NCBI RefSeq assembly: GCF_900215605.1
Contig: NZ_OBEL01000002.1
Span: forward strand, 620,001-684,000
DNA: 64,000 nt
Direction of reading: 5' to 3'
Origin: Cohaesibacter gelatinilyticus
GTDB lineage: Bacteria; Pseudomonadota; Alphaproteobacteria; Rhizobiales; Cohaesibacteraceae
Under the pieces are notes generated by a model. The model made no database searches. It saw only the letters and a program-made list of their open reading frames with translations, and was not told where the DNA came from. A program made the translations under genes and the position numbers. Below, piece by piece: positions 34,556-43,879 of the stretch (position 1 is its first letter; each line of letters opens with the position of its first letter).

Positions 34556-35149
34556 CTATGCCTTGGGATCAACAAACATCAGGTCCAGCGATGCATCGAT
34601 CATCTGTCGGTGCTTCCTGGTTGAAATGGAAAACAGGCCCTTATGCAGGATCAGGCCATCCATCATTGCCACCAATGCACGCCCGGTGATCCCTGCATCC
34701 ATATCTGATCGAAGCGCATCCGCCTTTTGCAGATGGGTAAGCTGCTCGGCATAATGCGCACCAAGCTGATCAAAGAAGCCAGCCACCTTTTTCACGAATG
34801 CATCCGAGGCAAAGCTTGGCCCCAGCACCTCGAAGAAGACCCGAATGAAAGCTGCATGCTCCTTGGAGATATCCAATGTCGCGCGCAATTGTTTTCGAAA
34901 TTCCTCAAGGCTTGCGCAAGGCTTTTCACCAATGAAGTCCTCGGCCATTCTACCAAAAATCCGATCCACCAGCGCGATGGTCAAGGTTTCCTTGCTCTTG
35001 AAATAGAGATAGACCGTACCCTTCCCGAGACCGGATTGCCGGGCAATGGCATCCATGGTCGCGACATGAAACCCCACATCCGAATAGACAATCATGGCGG
35101 CATCCATAATCTTGTTTTTCATTTCTTCCTTATCGACAATCTTGGGCAT
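34556..35149 (-). CDS. TetR/AcrR family transcriptional repressor
   Basis: 197 residues. N-terminal TetR HTH: KNKIMDAAMIVYSDVGFHVA, TMDAIARQSGLGKGTVYLYF, KSKETLTIALVDRI. C-terminal ligand domain LEEFRKQLRATLDISKEHAA and IRVFFEVLGPSF. ATG 35149 has AAAGGTAA 8 bp upstream; a GTG at 35155 is closer. It diverges from the NAD(P)-binding gene at 35314, and two similar TGAC-N5-AGTCA palindromes lie between them. Confidence 0.88.
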   Translation of the reverse strand: MPKIVDKEEMKNKIMDAAMIVYSDVGFHVATMDAIARQSGLGKGTVYLYFKSKETLTIALVDRIFGRMAEDFIGEKPCASLEEFRKQLRATLDISKEHAAFIRVFFEVLGPSFASDAFVKKVAGFFDQLGAHYAEQLTHLQKADALRSDMDAGITGRALVAMMDGLILHKGLFSISTRKHRQMIDASLDLMFVDPKA

Positions 35150-35196
35150 GCGCACTTACCTTTTCGCCAAAACTCAGCTTGTCAGAACATTTAAAC

Positions 35197-35240
35197 TGAC
35201 TTGACAGTCATAATAAAATACCTATATGACCAACCAGTCA
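35197..35240. promoter_or_regulatory. Twin TetR-type operators TGAC-N5-AGTCA
   Basis: Two 14-bp sites, TGACTTGACAGTCA (35197-35210) and TGACCAACCAGTCA (35227-35240), both fitting TGAC-N4-CAGTCA, in the 164-bp region between the divergent TetR and NAD(P)-binding genes. Centres are 30 bp apart, about three helical turns. TetR proteins with the HTH seen here usually bind such sites; this match is inferred. Confidence 0.65.
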
Positions 35241-35313
35241 GTCATAATACAGCAATCACTCCTGACCACACAACCCTTCAGGCCTTAAATGGTTGATCGT
35301 GAAAGGATAGAAG

Positions 35314-36195
35314 ATGAAATCAATATTGGTTGCAGGTGCCACCGGATATCTGGGGCGCCATATCGTCAAACATTATATGGATAAAGGCTTTCATGTGCGT
35401 GCTCTGGTCAGAGACGCAGCACGCGCAAAAGCATCAGGCCTCATGGCGTCGGATCTGTTCGAAGGCGAAGCCACACGCCCGCAAAGCTTGACCGGATTGA
35501 TGAAGGATATCGACCTTGTCATCTCGGCCCTTGGCATCACCCGCCAACGGGACAATCTCAGCTATCGCGACGTTGATTTTCAGGCAAATGACAACCTGCT
35601 GACCCTGGCATTGGAGGCAAATGTCGAACATTTTGCCTATGTCCATGTGCTGCATGCCAAAGCCATGAAGGGCGTACCAATGGTCGACGCCAAGCAGGCC
35701 TTTGCCGAAAAACTTCAGGCAGCTCCTATTCGCTCAACCCTGATCTGCCCCAGCGGCTTCTTTTCCGATATGGCCGATTTCTACGCCATGTCCAAGTCTG
35801 GTCGCATTTGGTTGTTCGGCGATGGATCACACAAACTGAACCCAATCGACGGCAAAGACCTCGCAGTCGCACTCGCCGATGCCATCGCACAAAAGAAAGA
35901 CATGAGCGAAATCGGTGGACCTGATATCTTCTCTCAACGCGACATCGCCGAGCTGGCATTCGCCATCCAATCCAAGCCCACCAAAATCACCTATTTGCCC
36001 GATAGTTTACGCAAACTGGCTCTATGGCTGCTGCCTTGGGTGACACCCAAACATATCCATGGCCCGGCGCTGATGTTCCTCACCGCATTCGGCATGGATA
36101 TGGTCGGAAAACCCCATGGTTCCAAAACCCTGACCAGTCATTTCAAGGAACTGGCCGAGCAGGACAAGATTGCCTCTTCTAACGGGGTAGACTAA
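35314..36195 (+). CDS. NmrA/NAD(P)H-binding atypical SDR protein
   Basis: 293 residues. MKSILVAGATGYLGRHIVKH carries the GxxGxxG dinucleotide motif of atypical SDRs, followed by VRALVRDAARAKASG, VISALGITRQRDNLSYRDVD and FAYVHVLHAKAMKGVPMVD. The usual YxxxK is not clear: a KQAF stretch occurs instead (VDAKQAFAEKL), so it may be a non-catalytic NmrA-like sensor or a reductase of quinone type. Good ribosome site GAAAGGATAGAAG before ATG. Its promoter region contains the twin TetR operators. The 3' end overlaps the tail of the opposite MFS gene by 17 bp. Confidence 0.78.
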   Translation: MKSILVAGATGYLGRHIVKHYMDKGFHVRALVRDAARAKASGLMASDLFEGEATRPQSLTGLMKDIDLVISALGITRQRDNLSYRDVDFQANDNLLTLALEANVEHFAYVHVLHAKAMKGVPMVDAKQAFAEKLQAAPIRSTLICPSGFFSDMADFYAMSKSGRIWLFGDGSHKLNPIDGKDLAVALADAIAQKKDMSEIGGPDIFSQRDIAELAFAIQSKPTKITYLPDSLRKLALWLLPWVTPKHIHGPALMFLTAFGMDMVGKPHGSKTLTSHFKELAEQDKIASSNGVD

Positions 36196-37627
36196 TGACG
36201 CCATCCCTGTGCAAGACTGCGCGATAAAGATAGAGCGCACTGAGCACGGCATAGATGAGGATCGGCAACAGCAGCGCGGTTTGCGCAGCATTGACATAGG
36301 TGAGCTGAGATGTATCTACGCCAAGATGAGAGAAGAAAATCTGCCCGATCACTGCAATACTCAAAGCAATGCCGATCTGTTGAAACGTCTGCAAAATACC
36401 CGAACCTGCCCCTGCATCACTGTTGGCAACACGGGACAAGGTGACCTGAAAAAGAGCAACGATTGTGGTTCCCATCCCAGTCCCGATAAGAACAAATGGC
36501 CCTACCAACGCCGCGCTGTTCAAGGCACCCCCTACGCCGGATAAAACCGAATAGAGCCAAATCATTCCCAGCAACAAAGACAAGGCCCCCGTGCCGATAC
36601 GTGCATCAAACCAGCGAGGCCCAAGCCTGCCGGTCAGCAAGGATGCCACCATCGCACTGGCTGGATGTGGCACCAAGGCAAGGCCTGTTTCAGCGGCTGA
36701 ATAATCCAATCCCGACTGCAATAAAATAGCCATCATGACAAAGACACCCGCAATTCCGGCGGAAAAGGCCGTCACCGCCGCCAGTCCAGAGACAAAAAAA
36801 CCATCTGCCATCAGATTGACTGGCAAGGTTTGCACCCTGCCCTGCCCCTCAAGCTGCTTTTGCCTCTGCACAAACCAGACCGCAAGCCCAGCAGAGCACA
36901 GCATCAAGCCAATCATCCAGACAGGCCATCCATAGCTACTTCCCTCGATAAGCGGAAAGATCAGGCCAATGATAATGAATGCGAAGAGAACAGTCCCAAA
37001 CCAGTCGGGGGAGATACGGTTTGTTGCCCGAACTTTGGGAACCAGAAACAATGCTCCAATCATGGCCACAAAACCAAGAGGGATATTGATCAGAAAGATC
37101 AGTCGCCAGCCAAGATCAAGCAAATTGGCTGATATCAAAAACCCACCCACAAGTGGCCCAGCCACAGCACCAAGCGCACTGATCATGCCATAGAATCCGA
37201 TTGCCTTGCCCTTGCTCTCTGCCGGGAAAGTCGCATGAATGATCGCCAGCACTTGCGGCACCATCATAGCCGAGGCAAAGCCTTGCAAGACACGATAGGC
37301 AATCAAAAGTTCTATGCTTGAGGCAAAGCCGCACGCAGCTGAGCTGATCAGAAAAACCACCAATCCCCAAAGGAACATGCGATCCCGCCCGAACAGATCA
37401 CCAAAACGTCCAAAGGGGAGCAGCCCTGCCGCAAAGCTCACAATGTAAACGACCATGATCCACTGCAATTGGGCTGAGCTCGCATTCAGCGTATGTTGAA
37501 TTTCCGGCAACGCCAAATTCACGATGGTTGCGTCGAGCAAATTCATGAAAGCCGCCAGAAACAAGACCGAAGCCATGAGCCAGGGAGCCTTCTGCGCACC
37601 AGATTTCGCCATGGATGAGATCATCAT
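36179..37627 (-). CDS. MFS transporter, DHA2 (14-span) type drug exporter
   Basis: About 482 residues with about 14 membrane segments. VLFLAAFMNLLDATIVNLAL is the motif-D1-like start of EmrB/QacA-type exporters, FGRFGDLFGRDRMFLWGLVV contains motif A, IAYRVLQGFASAMMVPQVLA motif B, and GFYGMISALGAVAGPLVGGF motif C, which marks drug/H+ antiporters. ATG 37627 follows CAGGTGT. It diverges from an Rrf2-type regulator with a perfect palindrome between them, so it is probably repressed by it and induced by a toxic compound. Confidence 0.88.
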   Translation of the reverse strand: MMISSMAKSGAQKAPWLMASVLFLAAFMNLLDATIVNLALPEIQHTLNASSAQLQWIMVVYIVSFAAGLLPFGRFGDLFGRDRMFLWGLVVFLISSAACGFASSIELLIAYRVLQGFASAMMVPQVLAIIHATFPAESKGKAIGFYGMISALGAVAGPLVGGFLISANLLDLGWRLIFLINIPLGFVAMIGALFLVPKVRATNRISPDWFGTVLFAFIIIGLIFPLIEGSSYGWPVWMIGLMLCSAGLAVWFVQRQKQLEGQGRVQTLPVNLMADGFFVSGLAAVTAFSAGIAGVFVMMAILLQSGLDYSAAETGLALVPHPASAMVASLLTGRLGPRWFDARIGTGALSLLLGMIWLYSVLSGVGGALNSAALVGPFVLIGTGMGTTIVALFQVTLSRVANSDAGAGSGILQTFQQIGIALSIAVIGQIFFSHLGVDTSQLTYVNAAQTALLLPILIYAVLSALYLYRAVLHRDGVISLPR

Positions 37628-37656
37628 ACACCTGCTGAATTTATAATGACATTTCA

Positions 37657-37677
37657 CGTTACTTATAAAGTAACGTA
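37657..37677. promoter_or_regulatory. Perfect palindromic operator between MFS exporter and Rrf2 regulator
   Basis: ACGTTACTT (37657-37665), ATA, AAGTAACGT (37669-37677): a 21-bp perfect inverted repeat with a 3-bp centre, 30 bp upstream of the MFS start and 80 bp upstream of the Rrf2-type gene. Most likely the site of the Rrf2-type protein; this is inference. Confidence 0.65.
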
Positions 37678-37757
37678 ATTTCTTGTGTCAATATCTCGTG
37701 CTTTCATTTGTTGCATATACGCTGCTGCGCTAGACTGCGTGGGAGAAAGGGCGCTCA

Positions 37758-38219
37758 ATGAGAACCGACAACAGACTCCCCCGCGTACTCCATGTGTTGC
37801 TGCATCTTGAGGACAACAAAGACCCCATGACATCAGACCAGATCGGCCAGATGCTTGGCATGAATGCCTCCTTGGTGCGCAGAACAATGGCGGGCTTGCG
37901 AGATGCCGGATTTCTAAGCTCCACAAAGGGCCATGGCGGAGGCTGGTATCTGGTAAGACCGTTGAAAGAGATCACCCTGGCACAGGTTTATGACGCATTG
38001 GGGCAGCCAAGATTGTTTGCCATCGGACAGTCGGATGACACGCCGACCTGCTTACTGGAGCGCGCCGCCAACAAGGCCACGAAAAACGCGCTAACTGCTG
38101 CACAAGAAGTATTCACTACCACATTGGAGCAGACCAGCGTCGCAGATATCGTCGATGGTGTCCGTGATCAGATAGACCAGTTTCAGCCTCCCAATGCCAA
38201 CGATAATGAGACATGCTGA
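37758..38219 (+). CDS. Rrf2 family transcriptional regulator
   Basis: 153 residues. Winged HTH: LPRVLHVLLHLEDNKDPMTS, DQIGQMLGMNASLVRRTMAG, LRDAGFLSSTKGHGGGWYLV, the last being the glycine-rich wing of Rrf2 proteins. The three cysteines that bind an iron-sulfur cluster in IscR/NsrR are not there (only Cys at TCLLE and the C-terminal ETC), so it is likely cluster-free like YwnA or CymR. Divergent from the MFS exporter with a palindrome between. Confidence 0.85.
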   Translation: MRTDNRLPRVLHVLLHLEDNKDPMTSDQIGQMLGMNASLVRRTMAGLRDAGFLSSTKGHGGGWYLVRPLKEITLAQVYDALGQPRLFAIGQSDDTPTCLLERAANKATKNALTAAQEVFTTTLEQTSVADIVDGVRDQIDQFQPPNANDNETC

Positions 38220-38239
38220 GCACTTGCGCACTGTTTTAA

Positions 38240-38282
38240 CGGGCATCAAGAATAGACCTTAATGCCCGCCATCCCGTTTTTT
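38240..38282. terminator. Bidirectional terminator between Rrf2 gene and the VWA-operon tail
   Basis: Arms CGGGCAT (38240-38246) and ATGCCCG (38262-38268) followed by TTTTTT at 38277-38282, in the gap between two convergent genes. The T-run is nine bases past the stem, which weakens the call. Confidence 0.5.
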
Positions 38283-38320
38283 AGAGGCAGCGCTGACGAG
38301 TGCAACCTTATATTACTAAT

Positions 38321-41122
38321 TCACTCCCCTATCGGCTTCTCATTCAGCGGCTGCAGATCGGGCATCAGGTTGAGACCCTCATCAATATTGGGAAGCGCTG
38401 GCTCAGTAGTGTCCGGAGCAGGCAAGGCATCCTGAAGGTCAGGCAATTGAGGTAAGCCCGGCAATCCTTTTGGCAGAGCATCTTGTCCAAGCACGTCCTT
38501 TAACTTTTCAGCGGAGCGACGGGCACGCTCTTGCAGTTCAAGAAATTTGCCCTGCAATTCATTATTGGCCGCATTCACTCGTTTATGTTCAGCTCGTATT
38601 ATCTTTTCCGCTTCACTGCGAAGCATCAATTTGGGTTCGCTCGTGGCAACGTCATGCAGATAAACATATTTGCGCTGAATGCTTTCGGTATAGTCTGTTG
38701 CTGCTTTTTGCGTAGCAAAGACGGACCTCTTTCCCTGAAATTCGACAGCAATTCGAGCTGGCCCATTGGGATTGAATATGAATTCCTGATGCAGAACAAC
38801 GTTCAGAAGCGAATATCGGGGAAATTGGGGTAGCCCGAGATCCTGAGGTAGTCCCAAATTTCCCGGTTTTTCATCATCCGGTCTGATACGCAAAATGTGA
38901 TTGCTTGCTCCCGGTTCATAGCCAGTCCAGCCATTGCGCTCTATCCGAACCAATTGCGGTGGGGTTTTGGTGTTGCTGTCCAGCAATCCATAAGGCTCGC
39001 GCCGGTCCAGCTCGATGGACAATTTGACCTGTCTTGTATCCTCTGGCAATTGGGCATGATCAACATAAAAAATCCACTCCCGGTGGGGTAAATTCTCAGC
39101 CTTTCCAGCCGAGAAACCCATCCCATCAGCCTTGAGCACAGGGGGCCATAACAGGGGGCGGGAAAATCTCAGTTTGATCTGATAGCGGCCAAACTGATCG
39201 AACTCCTCCCGCGAGAAAGCATTGTCGGCCAGCACCTTATACTCGCGGGCTTGCGGGCCTTGCGCCAGCAATGTCTCGACGCTTTTCTTGAAAGTCTTCT
39301 TGGCGGCCAGCTCATCCTGCATGGCATTGCGCACATTCAGGATCTTGAAATATTCAGCCTTGAAGACCCCGGCCTTTGCCCCGGCAACAATGGCATCCTT
39401 CTGCCAGTCCTCGACCAAAAGATCGGTGATCATTTGATTGGCCACCTTCACCGTCGTACTGGCAATGGCAAGACCTGCTGCATTCATGCCCTTGACCTGT
39501 TCGGCGCTGAGCGCACTCAATTGGTTTGTGGCCACAGCTCGACCCAATTGGGCAGCATAGCGGGCATCATCAAACCCGCCATTGGTGATGACACTTTCCA
39601 GCACATCCGCAACCACAATGCCTTGAGCACCTGACAATTCGATATAATCCCCCAGAAAATATTCATTATCTCCCAGTCCGGACGCAATATTCTTGGCCGG
39701 AAGAGAGACAAAATAGACTTCCTTCGCGGTTCTCCTGACTGCCGCTTGGAACTGCTCTTGCTTGAAGCGATAAAATCGCTTGATCGCGTCAGAAGACAGC
39801 TTCACATAAGGATCATTCATGGCCTTGGCCGAAGCCTCCAGCACACGCGAAGAGAGCTCACGCACAGCCTTTGGCGCTTGACTGACGGCACCACCAATGG
39901 CCGCCCGGGCCGCCTTGGTCAGCGGATCCACATAATTGGGTGTTGTGACCACTTTCTTGGAAAGCGACGTCGCAACCGACTCCACTACATTGGGAGCATA
40001 TTGCACGGCGGACAGACCGCCAGAGGCCAGAATGCCAATGGCCATGAAGCTCATTTCTACGCCAAGATTGACCCATTGCGCATTGACCTTGAGCTGCGCG
40101 ATCGAATTGTCCAGATCAAAAGAGATATTGGCCTCTTTCCGCCATTTGGTCCCCAGCTCATTGACCAGCTTGGTGGCATCATCGATCTGGAATTCCAGCG
40201 ACAGCATATCCTCATCCAGCCGCTTCAAGACATCTTTATAGGCTTTCATGCGGATGTCGGGCGGGATCTCTCCCTTGGCCACTTCAACGGCCTTGCTGTC
40301 CTTCAGTTCAACCACATACCAGGGCTTGTCATCAAAATGGACATCAATCTTGTCCAATTGCACGGGCCCGCTATTCAGAAGCTCTACCAGATAATCATAA
40401 TTGGCGTCATTCACCCGCTCTGCGGCGATGGCCTTTTCACCGGCAAAGGTCATATCCGTCTTGGCAATGGCGCTGGCGGCAATGGCGTTCTTCAGCTTGC
40501 CCTGAGCTTTGACCATCTCATCCCATTTGGGATGAAAGACAGAAATGGGCCGAACCTTTGTCCTCAGCTTGGCAAGAGCACTCTGATAATTTTGCGTCAG
40601 TTGATCGAGCTGCGCCTTGGCATTGCGTTTCTGCTCACCCGCCAGAGACAGGCGATATTTGATGGCATTTTTCTTGGCCTTCCGCACCTCGCGGCCGGTA
40701 TCTTGCTTATCATTCGGAGCCCAGCTGTCCTCACGCTTCAGGATCTCCAGCGCCAGTTTGGCGGACTTGATCTGCTGATCGGCAAAGGCGGCAACGATCA
40801 TGGTCAGGCCGATATGCCGTCGCAGATCACGCAAACGCTCATTGAGCAGATCTGCTTCCACCCCTTGCGAGGCACGCTTCTTGTCATAGAGCCGCCAATT
40901 ATTCGTCCATTGCTTCATCAGCGATGCTGCAACACCCGGCGTCATGGCATCATAGTCTTTGATCTTCTGATCGGTTTCCTTCAGATAGGTCTTGGCCTTC
41001 AGCCATCGGTCCTCGGCCAGCTCGAAAGAACTTTTCTCAACAGGAGCCGCAGACAGACCGTTAACCAGATGAACGGCCACCAGGCTCGAGGCCATCAATA
41101 ACTTCAAAGTTCGGCAAGACAT
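38321..41122 (-). CDS. Large exported protein of unknown function, last gene of the VWA operon
   Basis: 933 residues; no family recognised. A signal peptide lies at 1-25 (LLMASSLVAVHLVNGLSAA). Residues 30-345 are charged and helical, with coiled-coil-like stretches (LNERLRDLRRHIGLTMIVAA, VRKAKKNAIKYRLSLAGEQ). A glycine-rich hydrophobic patch falls at about 351-372 (GVEMSFMAIGILASGGLSAV). The C-terminal third is beta-like and ends in a proline-leucine-rich tail (LPKGLPGLPQLPDLQDALP). It is fourth and last in a minus-strand operon with the VWA, SH3 and small exported proteins, 21 bp after the preceding stop. I infer an envelope structural or scaffolding role; this is not proven. Confidence 0.75.
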   Translation of the reverse strand: MSCRTLKLLMASSLVAVHLVNGLSAAPVEKSSFELAEDRWLKAKTYLKETDQKIKDYDAMTPGVAASLMKQWTNNWRLYDKKRASQGVEADLLNERLRDLRRHIGLTMIVAAFADQQIKSAKLALEILKREDSWAPNDKQDTGREVRKAKKNAIKYRLSLAGEQKRNAKAQLDQLTQNYQSALAKLRTKVRPISVFHPKWDEMVKAQGKLKNAIAASAIAKTDMTFAGEKAIAAERVNDANYDYLVELLNSGPVQLDKIDVHFDDKPWYVVELKDSKAVEVAKGEIPPDIRMKAYKDVLKRLDEDMLSLEFQIDDATKLVNELGTKWRKEANISFDLDNSIAQLKVNAQWVNLGVEMSFMAIGILASGGLSAVQYAPNVVESVATSLSKKVVTTPNYVDPLTKAARAAIGGAVSQAPKAVRELSSRVLEASAKAMNDPYVKLSSDAIKRFYRFKQEQFQAAVRRTAKEVYFVSLPAKNIASGLGDNEYFLGDYIELSGAQGIVVADVLESVITNGGFDDARYAAQLGRAVATNQLSALSAEQVKGMNAAGLAIASTTVKVANQMITDLLVEDWQKDAIVAGAKAGVFKAEYFKILNVRNAMQDELAAKKTFKKSVETLLAQGPQAREYKVLADNAFSREEFDQFGRYQIKLRFSRPLLWPPVLKADGMGFSAGKAENLPHREWIFYVDHAQLPEDTRQVKLSIELDRREPYGLLDSNTKTPPQLVRIERNGWTGYEPGASNHILRIRPDDEKPGNLGLPQDLGLPQFPRYSLLNVVLHQEFIFNPNGPARIAVEFQGKRSVFATQKAATDYTESIQRKYVYLHDVATSEPKLMLRSEAEKIIRAEHKRVNAANNELQGKFLELQERARRSAEKLKDVLGQDALPKGLPGLPQLPDLQDALPAPDTTEPALPNIDEGLNLMPDLQPLNEKPIGE

Positions 41123-41143
41123 GTGTCACCTACCCTCTAAATT

Positions 41144-41656
41144 TTATTGTTTGATCAAACGACCATCAAAATAATCAAGACGCGCCAAAGGCTTGCTCGC
41201 GTCTGCCCCGATCAGATCAAAACTGGGAGCACTGTCAGAATTGATCTGATTGACGCGCACATTTTCAAAATCCTGATCATGCGGTCCAACCACAAGAATG
41301 CCGTTTGATGTGACACTCAAAAGCATCAATTGCTCGCCCTGACTGGCCCCGCCCTGCCAGACGGTAAAGACATGCAATGTCTCCAGCCCATAATCTCCGT
41401 GGTCAATGGTGAGCGTATGTTGCAGATTGATGGATTGCATATCCGAGAAAGCTCGCAACCTGATGTCATTGACGCTCACATAAGGTGGCTGATCAAGGAT
41501 ATCGCCATTGGCAGTTTCCGTGGAGACACGGTTCTCCCAACTCACTTTGGGCAGGGTCTCGGCCATTGCATCAGAGAATGGCATCACCATTCCCAGCAGC
41601 AAGGCCGCCACAACAAAGAGGCCTTTACCCGGCAATGATTTCAATCCAATTCTCAT
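41144..41656 (-). CDS. Small exported protein of the VWA/SH3 operon, unknown
   Basis: About 170 residues. Signal peptide GLFVVAALLLGMVMPFSDAM, mature start AETLPKVSWENRVSTETANG. The rest appears all-beta (VNDIRLRAFSDMQSINLQHT, GLETLHVFTVWQGGASQGEQ, DLIGADASKPLARLDYFDGR). No family recognised. ATG 41656 has GGGATGGG upstream and overlaps the end of the SH3 gene by 32 bp; the frame stays open to 41857 inside that gene. Third gene of the operon. Confidence 0.7.
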   Translation of the reverse strand: MRIGLKSLPGKGLFVVAALLLGMVMPFSDAMAETLPKVSWENRVSTETANGDILDQPPYVSVNDIRLRAFSDMQSINLQHTLTIDHGDYGLETLHVFTVWQGGASQGEQLMLLSVTSNGILVVGPHDQDFENVRVNQINSDSAPSFDLIGADASKPLARLDYFDGRLIKQ

Positions 41657-42035
41657 GAACCCATCCCTTTTTGCCATCATGTGGAACCACGCGATCTTCG
41701 CTGATCGGGCTGCAGGAAAGCTCCCCCACCCCATAGACGATACCGATCCATTTGCCTTCTCGCCCGAACAGCCAGACCTTGTCGCCATTCTGCAATTCAT
41801 CGAGCTTGGTATAATTGCTGCCCGGACCCGAGCGCACTGAGAGGAAACCATCACCATCAGCTTTCAGGCCCATGACCTGCCCCAATGCGCAAGTGTCCAG
41901 ATCATCGCTGGCATATTCCATCACCGGCTTGTCCAGCTCATTGGCCCCTGCCGCCTGAAGAGCAGTAACAAAACCAAACATGGCCACGACCAGTCCAGCC
42001 AACAGGGCCAATCTTGAAAGATTGAATGTCATCAT
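41625..42035 (-). CDS. Exported SH3-like domain protein
   Basis: 136 residues. N-terminal signal (ALLAGLVVAMFGFVTALQAA) and a bacterial SH3 domain at about 58-110: LSVRSGPGSNYTKLDELQNG with VWLFGREGKWIGIV, then a C-terminal stretch ending GKKGWVHENWIEIIAG. Conserved cysteines (TCALG, LSCSP) may pair. SH3b domains usually bind peptidoglycan or wall peptides. Its start ATGATG overlaps the VWA stop (TGA), so the pair is translationally coupled. Second gene of the operon. Confidence 0.8.
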   Translation of the reverse strand: MMTFNLSRLALLAGLVVAMFGFVTALQAAGANELDKPVMEYASDDLDTCALGQVMGLKADGDGFLSVRSGPGSNYTKLDELQNGDKVWLFGREGKWIGIVYGVGELSCSPISEDRVVPHDGKKGWVHENWIEIIAG

Positions 42036-43831
42036 GGGACTGCCACCTCCAAAGTGGTTTTCTTGTTCGCTTGGATCTCGAAAGGCTTGGTATTGTATTT
42101 CTCGCCACTGGAGGTCAGAACACGCAGGAAATAGCGCCCCTTTGGCAAAGCGGTCGCAAAGGAGCTGCCCAGATTATAAAATGCCTGGCGTTTGCCATCA
42201 CTTTCGCGAACATAGTCGATATTGCTGATCCGCTTGCCGCTTTTGCTTTTCACCTTGTGGTCAAGCACCCCGGCCTGCATATCAAAGACCGGTTTTGTCA
42301 CCTCATTGGTCTTGATATCGAACGGGAAAATCTTGGTAGTCACCACCGTGCCACGGTTATAGCTCAGCATGGCTTTCACATAATAGCGACCCGGTTTGAG
42401 CGGCTTCTTCTTTTTGAATGTACCAAGCATGAAGCCGATATTATCGATGGTCCGTTTGGTTTTGGCGTCAGCTTCGGTTTTGAAGATCGCATAATCCATG
42501 AAGCGCCCCAGCGGCTTGCCACCCTCAGCCAGCACCGCTGACGGCTGAAAATACCCGACGCGCATATCGAAGTCATAGGTTGTTGTCTCACCCGGAAAAA
42601 TCTCGATCTCGGTGCTTTCCTTGATCTGGTCATGGCTTGCCACGACCTTATATCGGCCAGCCGGAAGCCAGACCGGCTCCTTGGAAACAACGGCTTCATC
42701 AAGAGCTTTACCGGAAGCCTTGCCATTCTTCATCGGATGGAATTGATAGAAGATCGGATTGGCAGCAATCGTCTTTTCATCGGTCGCATAGGCAAACATG
42801 CTGGCGGCACCGCCTTTCAAATTGACCGCGCCGACCTGTTTGCCATCCTTGCCAATCACCAGCTCCGCATCGCGGACCAAAACGCTGCTTTTGTAGCGTG
42901 CTTTCACCTTGTAGGTGCCCGGTGCCAATTTCGGATGGCGCGGATATAACACACCAAGACCGTAATAAATCTGCTTACCCGTCTCTCCCTGAATGGTCCA
43001 GTTCACATCCAAAGGTTCGAGGCGCTTGCAGCTTTCACAAAGCTTGCCATACAACAGCAGCGCTGGCTTTGGCTTGGCAGGTGTGGCTGCAGGCACTGGC
43101 GGGGCCGGTTGCAGCGGAGCAGAGGGCTGACCACCACTAGCAATCTTCACACTCTCGTGCAGGGCTTTTTGCAGCTCGTTGGCGTTGTTTGCCCGAAAGA
43201 ACTTACCACCGGATTTATCGGCAATACAGCGCAAGGCTTTGGATTCCGCATCCGTCAGATCAAAGCCGATAACATGCACTTCGGTGCCCGGATCATTTAC
43301 CTCCCGCTTGTCGATATTGGCGCATGGATCACTGCCGCAGGTCTCCAGACCGTCGCTGACAAGAACCAGCGATGATTTCGGCTTTGGAAATTTGCCAAGA
43401 TTTTTCAAAAGCAATTGCGCATGAGCCATGGTCAGAGACAGGCTGATCGGCGTCTTGCCCTGGGGCTTGATCGACTGCACCTTGCTGATCAGGCGTTTTC
43501 TGTCCACCTTGCCAGGCATCGACACCAGCTCGATATCCTGACAATCCTTTTTGCGCCGATGGCCATAAATCATCAGACCAACCGGCACTTTCGCATCCCA
43601 GTCAGAAATCAGATCCGTCATCACATCCTTGGCGATGGAAATTTTGGACTGGCCATTGATCTGACCCCACATGGAATTGGAGCCATCCAGCACAAACAAG
43701 ACTTCATTGTTCGGCTGAACTTGTGCCCTGGCGCTGGACACATGACCAGCACCCAATGTCAAACAGATGGTCGCGATGGATGCTGCCACGGTGCGGACCG
43801 GCACCATGAAAGAATGGGCTTTGATAAACAT
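42032..43831 (-). CDS. Exported VWA-domain protein with repeated beta-sandwich tail
   Basis: 599 residues. Signal peptide at 1-36 (TICLTLGAGHVSSARA). VWA domain about 43-225: the MIDAS motif DGSNS is at 49-53 (FVLDGSNSMWGQINGQSKI), Thr in QGKTPISLSLTMAHAQ, and Asp in LVLVSDGLETCGSDPC. A proline-rich linker (APLQPAPPVPAATPAKPKPA) leads into repeated PEGA-like or carboxypeptidase-regulatory-like modules, each with a conserved P-x-G-x-Y-x-V core (APGTYKVKARYKS, PAGRYKVVASHD, KPGRYYVKAMLSY, PKGRYFLRVLTSS). ATG 43831 follows GGGGGATA. First gene of the four-gene operon. Function unknown; probably protein interaction at the cell envelope. Confidence 0.87.
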   Translation of the reverse strand: MFIKAHSFMVPVRTVAASIATICLTLGAGHVSSARAQVQPNNEVLFVLDGSNSMWGQINGQSKISIAKDVMTDLISDWDAKVPVGLMIYGHRRKKDCQDIELVSMPGKVDRKRLISKVQSIKPQGKTPISLSLTMAHAQLLLKNLGKFPKPKSSLVLVSDGLETCGSDPCANIDKREVNDPGTEVHVIGFDLTDAESKALRCIADKSGGKFFRANNANELQKALHESVKIASGGQPSAPLQPAPPVPAATPAKPKPALLLYGKLCESCKRLEPLDVNWTIQGETGKQIYYGLGVLYPRHPKLAPGTYKVKARYKSSVLVRDAELVIGKDGKQVGAVNLKGGAASMFAYATDEKTIAANPIFYQFHPMKNGKASGKALDEAVVSKEPVWLPAGRYKVVASHDQIKESTEIEIFPGETTTYDFDMRVGYFQPSAVLAEGGKPLGRFMDYAIFKTEADAKTKRTIDNIGFMLGTFKKKKPLKPGRYYVKAMLSYNRGTVVTTKIFPFDIKTNEVTKPVFDMQAGVLDHKVKSKSGKRISNIDYVRESDGKRQAFYNLGSSFATALPKGRYFLRVLTSSGEKYNTKPFEIQANKKTTLEVAVP

Positions 43832-43879
43832 TATCCCCCGGCGAGATCTTGAAGGTTTGAATTAAACGTCCTGAGCCAA

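Noticed and set aside
39746-41101. 451-codon open frame antisense to the 933-residue exported protein
   Set aside because: No signal, motif or ribosome site; it is the mirror frame of a well-supported gene with signal peptide and operon position.
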